Source of the DNA: Rhynochetos jubatus
Lineage: Eukaryota > Chordata > Aves > Eurypygiformes > Rhynochetidae
Assembly (NCBI GenBank): GCA_027574665.1
Contig: CM050657.1
Location: 20,934,700 to 20,998,699, forward strand
Length of the DNA stretch: 64,000 nt
Reading direction: 5' to 3'
Made by a program: the position numbers and the translations under genes
In this document: positions 45,801 through 54,346 of the stretch, piece by piece
Layout of the letters: each line of letters begins with the position of its first letter
Position numbering within the stretch: the first letter of the stretch is position 1
The notes under the pieces: generated by a model
Seen by the model: only the letters and a program-made list of their open reading frames with translations
Told to the model about the DNA's origin: nothing
The model's database searches: none

Positions 45801-46961
45801 TTCAGAGTTCCAAGACTCCCTCCTTTAGGTTTAGATTAAAACCTCTCTAGTTTTCTCTTGCAGCCCTCTTTCCAGTGCTTCAGTGTGTTGCGATCGTTCC
45901 TTTCCCATGTCTCTCTGCAGCTCCTTGTGTCTTTCTCTTGTTTCGTTCGCAGACGGCTGCTCAGACGGGGTGCCGGCTCAGTGTAAGCCTGGCCTCACAG
46001 TCATGGTCTGTGCTGTTTGTACGCAGAGAAAGCCAAATCGTTCCATTTCTGCTGTTGTCATGCCTGAGTGCATGTGTGTTCTGGATGGTGTTCCTGTTAT
46101 TTCAGCCTCCTAGTTCAAAGGGAGCTTAGGTGTTTCTGACAGCTGTCTGCAATGTAAGGTGGTGGCAACTGGATTTTCAGAAAAGTCTTGCTCCCCTCTC
46201 GTAACGGCCCATGGCAATTTCGGCAGGCTTGGTCCCTAAACACACTGCTGTTTTTGCTGGTTCCTCGATACGCCGCTCAGCTTGCCACAGTTACTTGTAT
46301 AGATCTCACTTATGAATATGTCCTTTATGTCTGCTAAAAATGTTCCTGCTTTGTTGACAGCTTCATGTCTTTCCCTTTTTAAATTATTTTTCTCTTAGAG
46401 AGCAGAGGGGTGGCAGACCAGAGTCCTACATTTGTTTAGATTCTCCACCATGAAGCCTGTTTAAACAACCAACCATTTTGCATTTCCAGGCTGAGCGATG
46501 GACAGGACCCTTTTGCCCACTGTGCCACAGGGCAGGGGTGTTCTGTGATGTGCTGTCTGCTGAGCCACTTTTTTACCTTCCCTTTCCTTTTCCTAATCTC
46601 ATTGACTCCTGTAGTTCCTGATTTCACTGGAAAAGGAAGCATAATGCTGTTTGGGTCAGTACTCACCTGCAACATGCTCCATGTGCATTGCCTCTCTCGA
46701 AGTCTTTCTTTTCTCTCTTCTTGGCAGCCTCATGGACCGGTAGTACCTGGAATTTCTTTGGATGGTAATGTAATGCGTGTGCGAGTCCCTCTCGTGGGTC
46801 ACTGGGTTAGCGCCTTCTGACTCTTCCTCACCTTCAGAGACGGAACCTGACTCTCTCAACACTTGCTGAGAAATGCCCTGCCGGAGCCCGTTGGCAGAGA
46901 GCCTGCTGGCAGCTTCTCTCCCCTGCCCATCCATGGCTTCCAGATCTTGTCTCTATGGCAA
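9636..46961 (-). CDS. NGEF: NGEF (ephexin-1), whole gene span, 14 coding exons in the long form
   Basis: NGEF is a neuronal RhoGEF that binds Eph receptors such as EphA4 and, after Src-family tyrosine phosphorylation, activates RhoA to drive growth-cone collapse and spine or synapse remodelling. Long-form coding exons in transcript order are 46934-46667, 43267-43153, 33155-33052, 28976-28702, 22061-21901, 21681-21529, 19541-19412, 18612-18538, 16722-16633, 14966-14803, 13769-13614, 11027-10948, 10547-10443 and 9808-9636. They total 2049 nt, giving 682 aa plus stop, against about 710 aa in human. All introns are GT-AG with matching phases. Domain order is a disordered N-terminus (1-160), an inhibitory-helix motif LLYQEYRD (about 164-171), DH (about 255-440), PH (about 458-575) and SH3 (about 592-650). 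A short form of 579 aa starts at 33329. The gene is convergent with SNORC. Confidence 0.97.
9809..10442 (-). other. NGEF: NGEF intron 13
   Basis: This is a 634-bp GT-AG intron with donor GATG|GTAAGG at 10442. I see no repeat, RNA gene or coding signal in it. Confidence 0.85.
10443..10547 (-). CDS. NGEF: NGEF exon 13, first half of SH3
   Basis: The exon encodes [20 protein letters not shown], then [16 protein letters not shown]. This contains the ALYDY-like [14 protein letters not shown] strand-RT loop typical of SH3 domains and is almost identical to mammalian NGEF. The acceptor is CCGGCAG and the donor GATG|GTAAGG, phase 1 on both sides, so the SH3 is split across exons 13 and 14. Confidence 0.97.
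10548..10947 (-). other. NGEF: NGEF intron 12
   Basis: This is a 400-bp intron, donor TTG|GTAAGAGG. Nothing beyond ordinary GC-rich intronic sequence is seen. Confidence 0.85.
10948..11027 (-). CDS. NGEF: NGEF exon 12, end of PH domain
   Basis: It encodes [20 protein letters not shown], then FTSRLV. The MKRWM segment is the C-terminal PH helix with its invariant Trp. The acceptor is CTATCCAG and the exon starts by completing a Gln codon (CA|G). The donor falls after G of GTT G|, giving Asp with exon 13. Confidence 0.96.
11028..13613 (-). other. NGEF: NGEF intron 11
   Basis: This is a 2.6-kb intron. Open frames on both strands are short and unrelated to any family I recognise. No interspersed repeat is evident. 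Confidence 0.8.
13614..13769 (-). CDS. NGEF: NGEF exon 11, PH domain core
   Basis: It encodes [40 protein letters not shown] and [13 protein letters not shown], the later strands of the PH domain. There are only a few substitutions against the mammalian sequence I recall (S for T in GQSLAN, S for T in EASYML). The acceptor is CCTCTCCCAG and the donor CCCA|GTGAGT, phase 2. Confidence 0.97.
13770..14802 (-). other. NGEF: NGEF intron 10
   Basis: This is a 1.0-kb intron, donor CCTGG|GTGAGT. No repeat or RNA gene recognised. Confidence 0.85.
14803..14966 (-). CDS. NGEF: NGEF exon 10, start of PH domain
   Basis: It encodes [40 protein letters not shown] and [15 protein letters not shown]. The WLLKQGEL first strand and the [13 protein letters not shown] strands are hallmark PH features of the ephexin family. 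The exon starts in phase 0 after ACTAG and ends in phase 2 (GG|G). Confidence 0.97.
14967..16632 (-). other. NGEF: NGEF intron 9
   Basis: This is a 1.7-kb intron, donor AAG|GTACAAG. It contains ordinary sequence with short T/A runs and no recognised repeat. Confidence 0.85.
16633..16722 (-). CDS. NGEF: NGEF exon 9, DH-PH linker helix
   Basis: A 90-nt, phase 0-0 exon encoding [20 protein letters not shown], then [10 protein letters not shown]. This is the last DH helix running into the DH-PH linker. It differs from human by one residue as I recall it (L for M in KKLEF). Confidence 0.97.
16723..18537 (-). other. NGEF: NGEF intron 8
   Basis: This is a 1.8-kb intron, donor ACA|GTAAGT. A G-run lies near 16869-16878. 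Nothing else stands out. Confidence 0.85.
18538..18612 (-). CDS. NGEF: NGEF exon 8, DH domain helix
   Basis: A 75-nt, phase 0-0 exon encoding [20 protein letters not shown], then KELET. It corresponds to mammalian [25 protein letters not shown]. Conservative swaps keep the charged amphipathic helix. The acceptor is TTCCTCCCCGGCAG. Confidence 0.96.
18613..19411 (-). other. NGEF: NGEF intron 7
   Basis: This is a 0.8-kb intron, donor CAG|GTAGAG. It includes an A9 run near 18827-18836. No gene seen. Confidence 0.85.
19412..19541 (-). CDS. NGEF: NGEF exon 7, DH core with the QRITR helix
   Basis: It encodes [20 protein letters not shown] and [20 protein letters not shown], then LVQ. The [14 protein letters not shown] helix is the conserved CR3 helix of Dbl-family exchange factors, which contacts the GTPase switch regions. 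The exon begins by completing a Leu codon (CT|C) after CTCTCAG. Confidence 0.97.
19542..21528 (-). other. NGEF: NGEF intron 6
   Basis: This is a 2.0-kb intron, donor CTTCT|GTGAGT. A short GA-rich purine tract abuts the downstream acceptor at 19545-19562 on the + strand, forming its pyrimidine tract. No repeat element recognised. Confidence 0.85.
21529..21681 (-). CDS. NGEF: NGEF exon 6, DH domain
   Basis: It encodes [40 protein letters not shown] and [11 protein letters not shown], the central DH helices. The exon is in phase with exon 5 (CG|C Arg) and exon 7 (CT|C Leu). It is nearly identical to mammalian NGEF ([20 protein letters not shown] in human). Confidence 0.97.
21901..22061 (-). CDS. 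NGEF: NGEF exon 5, start of DH domain
   Basis: It encodes [40 protein letters not shown] and [28 protein letters not shown] is the CR1 helix of the DH domain, which binds the GTPase switches. Phase is 0 in and 2 out. The acceptor is ATTCTCCCCCAG and the donor AACG|GTAAGA. Confidence 0.97.
22062..28701 (-). other. NGEF: NGEF intron 4
   Basis: This is a 6.6-kb intron, donor GAG|GTAATG. It holds a TTTTG-type simple repeat near 23592-23612 and a perfect 11-bp inverted repeat at 27967-27998. Opposing open frames of about 150 codons at 27.55-28.03 kb have no family I recognise. No exon with good splice sites was noticed. Confidence 0.75.
27967..27998. repeat. Perfect 11-bp inverted repeat with 10-nt loop
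   Basis: TGCATAGCACT (27967-27977) is followed, after a 10-nt spacer, by its exact reverse complement AGTGCTATGCA (27988-27998). It can form a short hairpin in DNA or in NGEF pre-mRNA. It is too short for a microRNA precursor. Confidence 0.85.
28702..28976 (-). CDS. NGEF: NGEF exon 4, inhibitory helix and acidic linker
   Basis: It completes Gly (G|GG) and then encodes [20 protein letters not shown], an acidic Ser/Thr-rich stretch ([19 protein letters not shown]) and [20 protein letters not shown] before [10 protein letters not shown]. The first Tyr of LLYQEYRD (Tyr166 long form, Tyr63 short form) aligns with Tyr87 of mouse ephexin-1 short form, the Src-family site downstream of EphA4. The acidic linker is shorter than the poly-Glu of mammals. 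The exon is shared by both forms. Confidence 0.96.
28977..33051 (-). other. NGEF: NGEF intron 3
   Basis: This is a 4.1-kb intron, donor CATCG|GTAAGG at 33051. The 5' end near 32.9-33.05 kb is part of the CpG island. Apart from chance frames (for example 31710-32069 on the - strand) no coding or repeat signal is recognised. Confidence 0.8.
33052..33155 (-). CDS. NGEF: NGEF exon 3, shared by long and short forms
   Basis: After acceptor GCCCCCCCCACAG it completes Arg (AG|G), then encodes [20 protein letters not shown] and [15 protein letters not shown]. The end ([12 protein letters not shown]) matches mammalian [12 protein letters not shown]. The front is an Ala/Pro/Glu-rich stretch that is shorter than, and unlike, the mammalian segment with PTTLTEALRMIHPI. 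The exon is 104 nt with phase 2 in and phase 1 out. Both upstream exons (33256 and 43153) end in phase 2, so either joins it in frame. Confidence 0.92.
33256..33329 (-). CDS. NGEF: NGEF short-form alternative first exon
   Basis: ATG at 33329-33327 opens [18 protein letters not shown], then SAGQPG, up to donor CAG|GTGAGA at 33255. It matches the remembered N-terminus of the mammalian short form, MELLAAAFSAACAVDHDS. The 74-nt coding part ends in phase 2 and joins exon 3 to give a 579-aa protein lacking the first 128 long-form residues. No in-frame upstream ATG was found in the GC-rich leader, so this start is well supported. The mammalian version continues for about ten more residues before the junction. 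Confidence 0.93.
33408..33421. promoter_or_regulatory. NGEF: Perfect RFX X-box in NGEF short-form promoter
   Basis: GTTGCC-AC-GGTAAC fits the RFX consensus GTNRCC-N(0-3)-RGYAAC at every position, with a 2-nt spacer. It lies 79 bp upstream of the short-form ATG inside the CpG island. RFX factors bind such palindromes in promoters of ciliary and neuronal genes. Confidence 0.7.
33490..34270. repeat. C-rich degenerate minisatellite, units like CCCCTCAGAGCC
   Basis: About 0.8 kb on the + strand is made largely of variations on CCCCTCAGAGCC and CCCCACAGAGCC. It includes a near-perfect tandem of CCCCTCAGAGCCCCCCAG at 33829-33868. The opposite (NGEF) strand is correspondingly G-rich with many GGGG runs. 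It lies directly upstream of the short-form promoter. Individual units are diverged, so this is an old or GC-drifted array, and limits are approximate. Confidence 0.75.
37259..37282. repeat. Poly(T) run of 24
   Basis: An uninterrupted run of 24 T on the + strand (poly(A) on the NGEF strand). No recognisable retroposed body or target duplication flanks it, so I call it a simple repeat. Confidence 0.9.
43153..43267 (-). CDS. NGEF: NGEF exon 2 of the long form
   Basis: After acceptor TTATGTCACAG it completes Gly (G|GT), then encodes [20 protein letters not shown] and [17 protein letters not shown], ending in phase 2 at donor AAAG|GTAAGG. The start resembles the mammalian NGKSVNEPLTLN segment; the rest is divergent. 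Two things support it: it is in phase with both neighbours, and it brings the total to a multiple of three. A weaker internal donor (TCTCCA|GTAAAC) would break the frame into exon 3, so the outer donor is preferred. Confidence 0.82.
43268..46666 (-). other. NGEF: NGEF intron 1 of the coding region (long form)
   Basis: This is a 3.4-kb intron, donor TTGCAG|GTGAGT. Frames of about 80-166 codons on both strands at 44.98-45.48 kb resemble no family I know. Nothing else is recognised. Confidence 0.75.
46667..46961 (-). CDS. NGEF: NGEF first coding exon of the long form (5' UTR 46935-46961)
   Basis: ATG at 46934-46932 opens [20 protein letters not shown]. The middle part contains [20 protein letters not shown], then [20 protein letters not shown] and EAMHMEHVA before donor [28 protein letters not shown] parallels mammalian [20 protein letters not shown]. 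The first 50 residues are poorly conserved. A strong polypyrimidine acceptor (CCATCCTCTCAG, ending at 46962) lies 27 nt upstream of the ATG, so this is not the transcription start and a non-coding exon should precede it. Confidence 0.88.
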
Positions 46962-49900
46962 CTGAGAGGATGGATCAGCAGCAGAGCAGCAGAAGACAGG
47001 TAGCTTCCACAACTCCATCAGCTTTATTTGAATTAGAGCTGGAGACAGACAAAACCAACACAACAAAATAGGAAGAGAGAGGGCAAAGTTCAGGTTAGTT
47101 CAAAGGCTGTAATGGATCATCTGTTTAGGATAACAGGGACTTTCCAGGATTTTTGGTCTGAGACCATCACCACCTTACAAGCCTTATTCTAACGTCCTGA
47201 ACATTGCTTTGATGTGCTCATCATTGTCCTGTCATGACACACTGTGTTGCTACAGATGTTACTGGAAAAGTGACTGTATTTGCCCAGTTGGTGACCGCTC
47301 CCCTTTCTCATTTGTGAGCAGTAGGTTACTAGTTGATTTAGAGTGGATACAGGTAATGACTGTGTCCTTGTTTTTGAGGGAAAAAATCTTATGGAAGACA
47401 GTAAAAGCTGAAGAGAAAGCTCTGTTAATCTGTCTATTATCTGTGTACTTCTCCCTGCAACAGAAGAATTAATGCCTTTTACAGGGCTGGGTGCCTTCTA
47501 ACACTTAGTAGCAACACTCACTCCTGCGGTGCAGATAAGTGAAGAAAAATCCGTAACTGTTGAGAAGGGAGGGTAGAAATGACAAGATTATGTAGCAATG
47601 GAGAGCACAGAGACTTGATGTTGTTTCCCAGAGTTGCCCTCAAGTGCCACTGTACCCCCTCAGTGACACGGGGACTTCAGCGCAGGGGTCCCGCTGCTGT
47701 GTGTGTCTGTACACGGGCTATGCCCGTACTCCCAAGCATTTGCAGGAGGCCAGTCACTGCAACAGCAAAACAGCAGTTGATCCTTCAGCCTTTGCAAGAC
47801 TGGGTAAAATGTGAACTGATTACTGAAGCATTCGCTGCTGACTTCGTCTTGTTGAATTCTTACAGCTGTCAAAGCCTTTCTCAGTACATAACGTGATTTT
47901 GTGACTGATGGGGCTAATGTGAATCGTAGAAAGAGATGCTGTATAGGAAACGTGAATGTAAAATTGACAGTTCACTGAGATAAGGGCATAAAATAGTGCA
48001 GTGGATTAGTCATTAGATGTTGTTTTGAGAAGTTATACGTATCACTGGTTTGTTACATTACAGTATATCCAATATACAAGATACTCTAGAAAGTAAGCAT
48101 CTCAATTTTTGTTCTGTGTGCCAGGAACTTTTTTCTTGCTTGCCCCCAGGGTCACTGCAGCTGACCATGGGACATCAGGGACACTTGTGAATCCTCTGCT
48201 TTCCAAAATTTTTGAGGGCCCTACGTTTTATCCTTATAAAGCGGGGGTCATAAGCTGAAATCCTGTGCTGGGCCTGGGTTGTTCTACAGATGAGAAAGTC
48301 TGCTTTTTCCTCTTGTAACCTGATCCACAGCATGCAGCTCATAGCTGCTAAATTTGGACCCTGACTTCAATTCTGCCAAGACTTTTGGGCTGTTTGGAAC
48401 TGGTGGTTGCTGTGGGACTGTTTGCAGTGTTACTGGAAGTGTATGAAGGGCCCATTTGTTGGTTGTGGTGTTAAGTTTGGTTTGTAAATTACTCTGAGGC
48501 ACAGAGATTCACTAAGCCTGTTTCTGTTTCTGTGGCTCAGTGGAACAGCGAAATAAAACCAGCTGCTGTTGGAGACAGCTTGGAAAGAAAGAAGAGGTTA
48601 TTTCTTTTCCTGTGCTTTTCTTACTGTCCCAAGTGCTCCAAAGGCTTGATTCTTGCAGCCGTGATGGAAACATTTCTGTTAACTGGACCACAATTAATAT
48701 TACACCTATAATCCTTCCTCACTCTAAACTCTAACAATAGCTTCTTTTTTGTTTATTTCTCTTCTCTAAACTATTTTATGCCTTACCGCCCGAGGAGATG
48801 AACCTCTAACAATCTCTATACCAACGTTCCTACGTGCTTCAAGCAGCCACCCCTTGTCCATGTTACTCAGGCAGGGGCAGAGACCTGTTCCTCTTTTATG
48901 GCCATTGCAATGCCAACACAGTTTACAATGCTTAGCAAATTGCTGCTGCTGTTTTCTTGAAAAACTAATTAAAATTTTCACAGGAGCTGCTCACCAGGTG
49001 GGATCAATTTCAAAACCATGTAAATCTCCAAAGGAATCATTAAGCAAATAGACGCGTGCACGTGCGTGAGGAAGTGCATGCCTGCATGGACTGTTTTCCC
49101 CTTTCATTTACCTGGTGAATATGAAAGTACATGGATGTTGCTGTTGGACTTTCACAAAGATATGTGGTAGGGAAGGAGCCTTCTGCATGTCTAAGTGAAA
49201 CTCACTCAGCTGGGTTGCCCAGAGACATAACTATGTGTTCAGTAGCCCTATCAAACTGCTGTAGTTTTGCCAGATACACTTTTTCTGGTCCATCAGAGGA
49301 ATGAAGGGTGTCCATCCTGAACATTCAGCTTGCTGTCAGGCTACCAAACAGTCCCTAACAAACAAAATGTTTGACTAGAATTGAATATAGCAGTGGATGA
49401 GAGAAAGACTTCCATGTTTTCTAGGAGAGGCAGGGGTGAGGGGGCACTTGTTTATTGCGGTGACTATAAACAATATATGGTTTTTTACTTTCTTCGATGA
49501 AGAGTTCCAGAACAGAATGTATTTCTGAAGGCAATGCTTCTGATTCCAAAATTGATACTCTAAGGAATGATTGAGAAACCATTTACTGATTTGTCAGTCA
49601 AATAGTCCTGGCTTTTGCAGTTGCTTTAGGTGTATTAAAAACAAGGGATGCATTTAAAAGATACATTAAAATTTAGTATTGCATTATTCTGGTATCAGTC
49701 AAGCTATTCAGTGACAGAGAAGAAATGATTCAAGCAGGCGTGGACCATAACTATCCCTGTCTGAATACCTTGAAGAAGGTGTTCACCTCTGATAGTCACA
49801 GGTAGGTGAGTGTCAGGTCTTGCGTCAGGAGTAACCCATCCCAAGTATATTCACATGCCTTCTTGAGATCACATGTCTTGTTGCAGTGTCACTACCTACC

Positions 49901-52900
49901 TGAATGTGCTTTACAGGCAAACATACTTCCCCGTAGTTCAAGAAGACCAAAGTAGCAGTCTGTAGGGAAAAAGAGGAAGACGGCAACAGTAAAACCAGCA
50001 AGTGATGCACATACTAGAGATAAGCACTTTGACTCACACATAATTCAGCCTCCAGGAATTTGACTGTATAGAAATTTTACTTGCCAATGTAAGAAAATGG
50101 CATTTACCAGCAGATGCCATGAATTTGTACAAGAGCAGTTGAACTTTGGGACATTAGTTAAAATGCTAATTAAAATTGTAAAAGGGACTGAGGTTCCTAG
50201 AGCAGTGTGGGCCTGGACACGTGGATGTGTGTAGGAAACAGTGACTGCTGCTGCTTCTGGGAGGGTGGGACTGGATGTGTTTGCAAGGCCTGGTCTGGCT
50301 GAGGATGCCAATGACTAACTGCTGGTCCCTACTGTACAAAGACAGTGGGCTGATAAGGATTCAAAGGGTATCAGGTGTATCAAAAGAACAACTCCTTTTA
50401 ATCAGTTAGATCTAATCAAAGATAAGGATGTTTTTAGTAGCAGAAGCTGCACTCTGGAAGTTGAGATTGCAGCTGTGTAGACCTGCAGGTATTTCGAACA
50501 GGTTTAGTCTTTCCGGGCAGAGTTTGATCCGGAAGTCTGGAGCAGGAGGTATATCCTAGCACCAGTTGATCATCTCTCACTTTTTGCTCATGTCACGACA
50601 TGCCAGGTGGGTGCAGCTGCACGAGCCATGGTAAAGGCAGACTGTGTGGTCTGTCGCTGGTGGCAGTACCAGTGAGCACTGGGAGCAGTGGGAGCTGCTG
50701 GGAGCTGTCAGCCCTGTGAAGTCAGGATGGCTGCCTCAGCTGTCACTGAAACAGGAGGTGCTGGGAAGAGCCACCTCCTTTCCCTGCCAAACCTGCTGCT
50801 CCATGCACCCTGACCCCCTCTCACCAGCAGTTTCCCAGGGCTCCAGCGCGGCAGAGCAGGCAGCTGTATCATGGCCGCTTTGCTGTCCTGGGTAATATGT
50901 CGCCCTCTGTAATGGGCTATTTTGTTATGACTGGTGGTGGCCCTCAGCTGACAGCCTCTGTCTCTGGGGAGATTCCTTCCACATGCTCCCTTCCACTGCC
51001 ATCAGGCAATCGTTCGCATGAGACTTAGCTGGCTCCCTGCACTCAGCCTTCCCTGGTGACAGAAGAGGGGCAGTTGGATGAGACTAGGGGCTCTGCTTGA
51101 TGGCAGATGCTGTGCTTCATTAATTCCTAATTCCCCTTTAAAGTAGGGAAGTGTATTGTCTGATGGAAAAGTGTTAAGTACTGTAGCAAGACAGTATATA
51201 CCTAAAGAATGCTTAATGATTTTGAAATGAAAAATGCTCAATTAGCCAATGTTCTACAATGCTGTTGCCTGGTCTGGAAGAGTAATGAAGATTGCTTAAT
51301 TAATATTAGAGACAGGCTGAAATCTCCAGCTGTACAGCTCAGGGATGAGTCAAAGCAGGAAATGACAGATATGAATACACCTTGACTGTATGGTTGTTGT
51401 ATACAGCCACAGAAGAGGAATTGCATTTGTCTGCATAACATGTCCCTGCCACCACCCACAACAAGGTAACGCTATTCATGTGCCTGAGTGGCTGCACAAA
51501 GCATGCAAGGATTGCATCCCACCAGACGGCAGGCAGGTGCTTTCAGCACAGCGGGCAATGAACCCCCACACTGGGTTATCCAGTGGTGTGTTAGTTTTGC
51601 CTTAAGTCCATGACTGGATGCCCCTTTCAATTACATATAGCTCAAGGGAAAGGTTTTGGGGCTTGGTGCAGAAAATACTGTCTTGGCTGTAGGGATTTGT
51701 GCTGTAGAAAGGCAGAAGGTCATGTAATCTTTTCTTCCTTTTTATGTGCTAAAGTTGGTTCAAGTATAAGTCCTGTTAATGACTCATCTGGAAGGTTTTG
51801 CATGCTGAATGTAGGGATGCACCTTTCATGTATATTTGATGGACCAGATGGAGCTCTTTTAAGGCAATATTTTGTCTTCAAGCCCTCATAGTTTACATGG
51901 CTCCTTTAATATTTTTTTCTTAAATACAATCTGGTTGTACATGCAAACGCTGATTTTGCTGCATCTTACCGGTTTCTTTCTAAAATGCTCTCATTATTTT
52001 GAAAGTCTTGTGCAAACTGAAAACAAACCTCAGCCTCCCACTACCTTCAGTCCCCCATTACATCCCTGCTCATGTATTAGGCATTGATTTTTTTTCCCCT
52101 TTTCCTCGCCTTTAAGCAGATTGGAATGTCATCTCTAAACTATTTCACTGTGCATCATAATGAGGCGAAAACAACTCTGTCGGGATGGGGCACAGTCCAA
52201 AATCCAGCAGCAGGCCTTACTCATCAGCTGCTCTTGCTCACGTGGGTGCCAATCCCTTAAGGAGTGCCATGCGTGCGGGTGGGCCCTGCTGAAGGCACTG
52301 GGGCTGCACACGGGCTCAGGCCTGCATTTGCGTCGGGAGATATTTCTGTCTGTTAGGGGAATAGTAGCACCCACAGACTCAGCCCTAGGCTCTGGCAGAT
52401 TTAGCTCTCAGCAGATGTAGCTATGAATTAATTTAGCCTCATCAGTGGTTTAAGCTAATGCACAGACTTTAAGCCAGTGTAAGTGAGGCACTCTCACGTG
52501 TCCTGTTGAGCCACCCCTGCTACAGGGGGACTAACTTCCAACAGAAGGATGCACAGGCAGCTGGCCATGGTAACACTTTAACCTAATGCCCTCGGGGCCC
52601 TGAGCTGCCTGACTATACATGTATTTATGTTTTCATTGTTACTGGTTGGGATAATGCTCCTTGGAAGTGTTAACAATCCTGACCCTTTCTTCTAGGTGAG
52701 AGACAGTTACGCACATGTCCCTGTCCAAAGCAAGGTACATGACATTTCAAAAAGGAATTTGAACTATTTAGGTGCAAGGCCAAGGTATTATTTGATTAAG
52801 GCACAAGGGTGGAGAAAAACAGGAGCATGAGAACAAACTGACCGGAAAGTGAGACACAGACCAAAGAGGTTCACAGCAGAAGCCAGAGAAAAGTAGACAA

Positions 52901-53470
52901 TACATGTGGGGATGCTGGCTGAAAAACTATCACATTGTTTGACCCCACACGGTTCCAGAAAACAAACATTTTACACTTATTTTGTAAATAAGACTGAATT
53001 CTATCACTAGTCCTAACAGGATCAAACTACAACCACTCCGATTTTGAGATAGTCTTTCAGCTGAGAAAGGTAACAGAATGATTTTATTGCTGTGATTTAG
53101 TGATGGTACCTTATTTATAGCCAGTGAAACCAAGAGAGAACTAAGCAGTTCATTGCACGCTTGTGATAATAAAGCCTTTATGTCTTGCACATATGTTAGA
53201 GAGAACCTGTTTTAGAAACACTTCAGAGACTAAAAATAAATACATTGGATTCATTTAATATAGCCTCCAAAGCCATGTGCTTCAGACACCATGAGACCAA
53301 GTGAGAAGGGCTTGGAGAGAGAAACCAGTGCACTTAAAACTGCTAAAAATGTCTCAATGGCCTTGCTAGATCTAAAAATGTTTCCAGAATGGAGTCTGGC
53401 ATTGTGGGAACTTTTATGCATAGAGGTAAGTGTACATGTGTAAACAGACACAAAATGAGTGCGTCCTATA
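46962..53470. other. Upstream non-coding region (NGEF 5' intron or flank)
   Basis: AT-richer sequence with no CpG island and no recognisable coding exon. An exon-like segment on the - strand at 49900-49959 is listed separately. A purine-pyrimidine alternating stretch rich in GCGTGCACGTGCGTG lies near 49051-49067. Other open frames are short and random-looking. Confidence 0.6.
49900..49959 (-). other. Candidate 5' non-coding exon of NGEF (60 nt)
   Basis: On the - strand a strong acceptor (CTTTTTCCCTACAG, ending at 49960) is followed by 60 nt and a strong donor (ATTCAG|GTAGGT). It lies 2.9 kb upstream of the first coding exon, on the NGEF strand, where at least one more exon is required. It could be an internal 5' UTR exon or a chance pair of splice motifs. 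It has no clear coding content and its only ATG does not extend into the known frame with certainty. Confidence 0.25.
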
Positions 53471-53472
53471 AA

Positions 53473-54222
53473 TGTTAAGCCATTACCCCTTGTCCTGTAA
53501 AGGGCAGCCATTACCTGCCCTTGTTAAAAGTGCCCCCCAGCTTTCTTGCCAGCCCCTTCAGGTGCTGGAAAGTGCTATAAGGTCTCCCCAGAGCCTTTTT
53601 TTCTCCAGGCTGAACAAGCCCAATTCTCTCAGCCTGTTCCCATAGGAAAGGTGCTCCAGCCTCCTGAGCATCTCCATGGCCTCCTCTGGACTCGCTCCAA
53701 GTGGTTGATATCCTTCTTATGCTGGGGGCCCCAGAACTGGATGCAGTACTCCCGGAGAGCAGAGTAGAGAGGGAAAATCACCTCCCTCAGCCTGCTGGCC
53801 ACACTTCTCTGGATACAGCCCAGGATACGGTTGACTTTCTGGGCTGCCAGTGCACACTGCTGGTTCATGTCCAGCTTCTCATCCACCAGCACCCCCAGGT
53901 CCTTCTCCTCAGGGCTGCTCTCAATCCATTCTCCACCCAGCCTGTACTTGTGCTTGGGATTGCCCTGCCCCATGTGCAGGTCCTTGCGCTTGGCCTTGTT
54001 GAACTCCATGAGGTTGGCACAGGCCCACAACTCTCCAGCCTGTCAAGGTCCCTCTGGATGGCATCCATCCCTTCCCTCCAGTGTGTTGACCTTACCACAC
54101 AGCTTGGTGTCGCTGGCAAACTTGCTGAGGGTGTACTCAATCCCACCATCCACGTTGCCAACAAACATATTGAATAATGCCAGTCCCAATACCAATGCAT
54201 GAGGAACGCCACTATCAATATA
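53473..54222 (-). mobile_element. CR1 LINE, ORF2 reverse-transcriptase segment (inverted part)
   Basis: Read on the - strand, this is a degraded stretch of CR1 ORF2, from the reverse-transcriptase core (GVPHALVLGLALFNMFVGNV, where active copies have GVPQGSVLGPVLFN) on to its C-terminal part. Recognisable blocks include GGIEYTLSKF with the FADD box changed to [64 protein letters not shown] and LFSLEK-like sequence. The frame is broken by several shifts (for example around 54.03 kb and near the LVRPHLEYC segment, which is partly deleted), so it is inactive. It ends near 53473 at the TRGNG region without a CR1 3' end. Confidence 0.93.
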
Positions 54223-54346
54223 CTGGATGAGGCTTGGAGCAACTTGGTCTGGTGGAAGGTGTCCCTGCCCCTGGCAGGAGGGTTGGAACTAGATGATCTT
54301 TAAGGTCCTTTCCAACCCAAACCATTCTGTGCTTCTATGAATGAAT
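54223..54346 (+). mobile_element. CR1 LINE 3' end (sense part)
   Basis: On the + strand this reads LDEAWSNLVWWKVSLPLAGG, the last ORF2 codons of CR1 (LDGALSNLV). It then shows the conserved 3' untranslated end with GGAACTAGATGATC, AAGGTCCTTTCCAACCC and a terminal TTCTATGAATGA, a variant of the ATTCTATGA tail repeats. It abuts the inverted ORF2 segment directly at about 54222. Confidence 0.93.
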
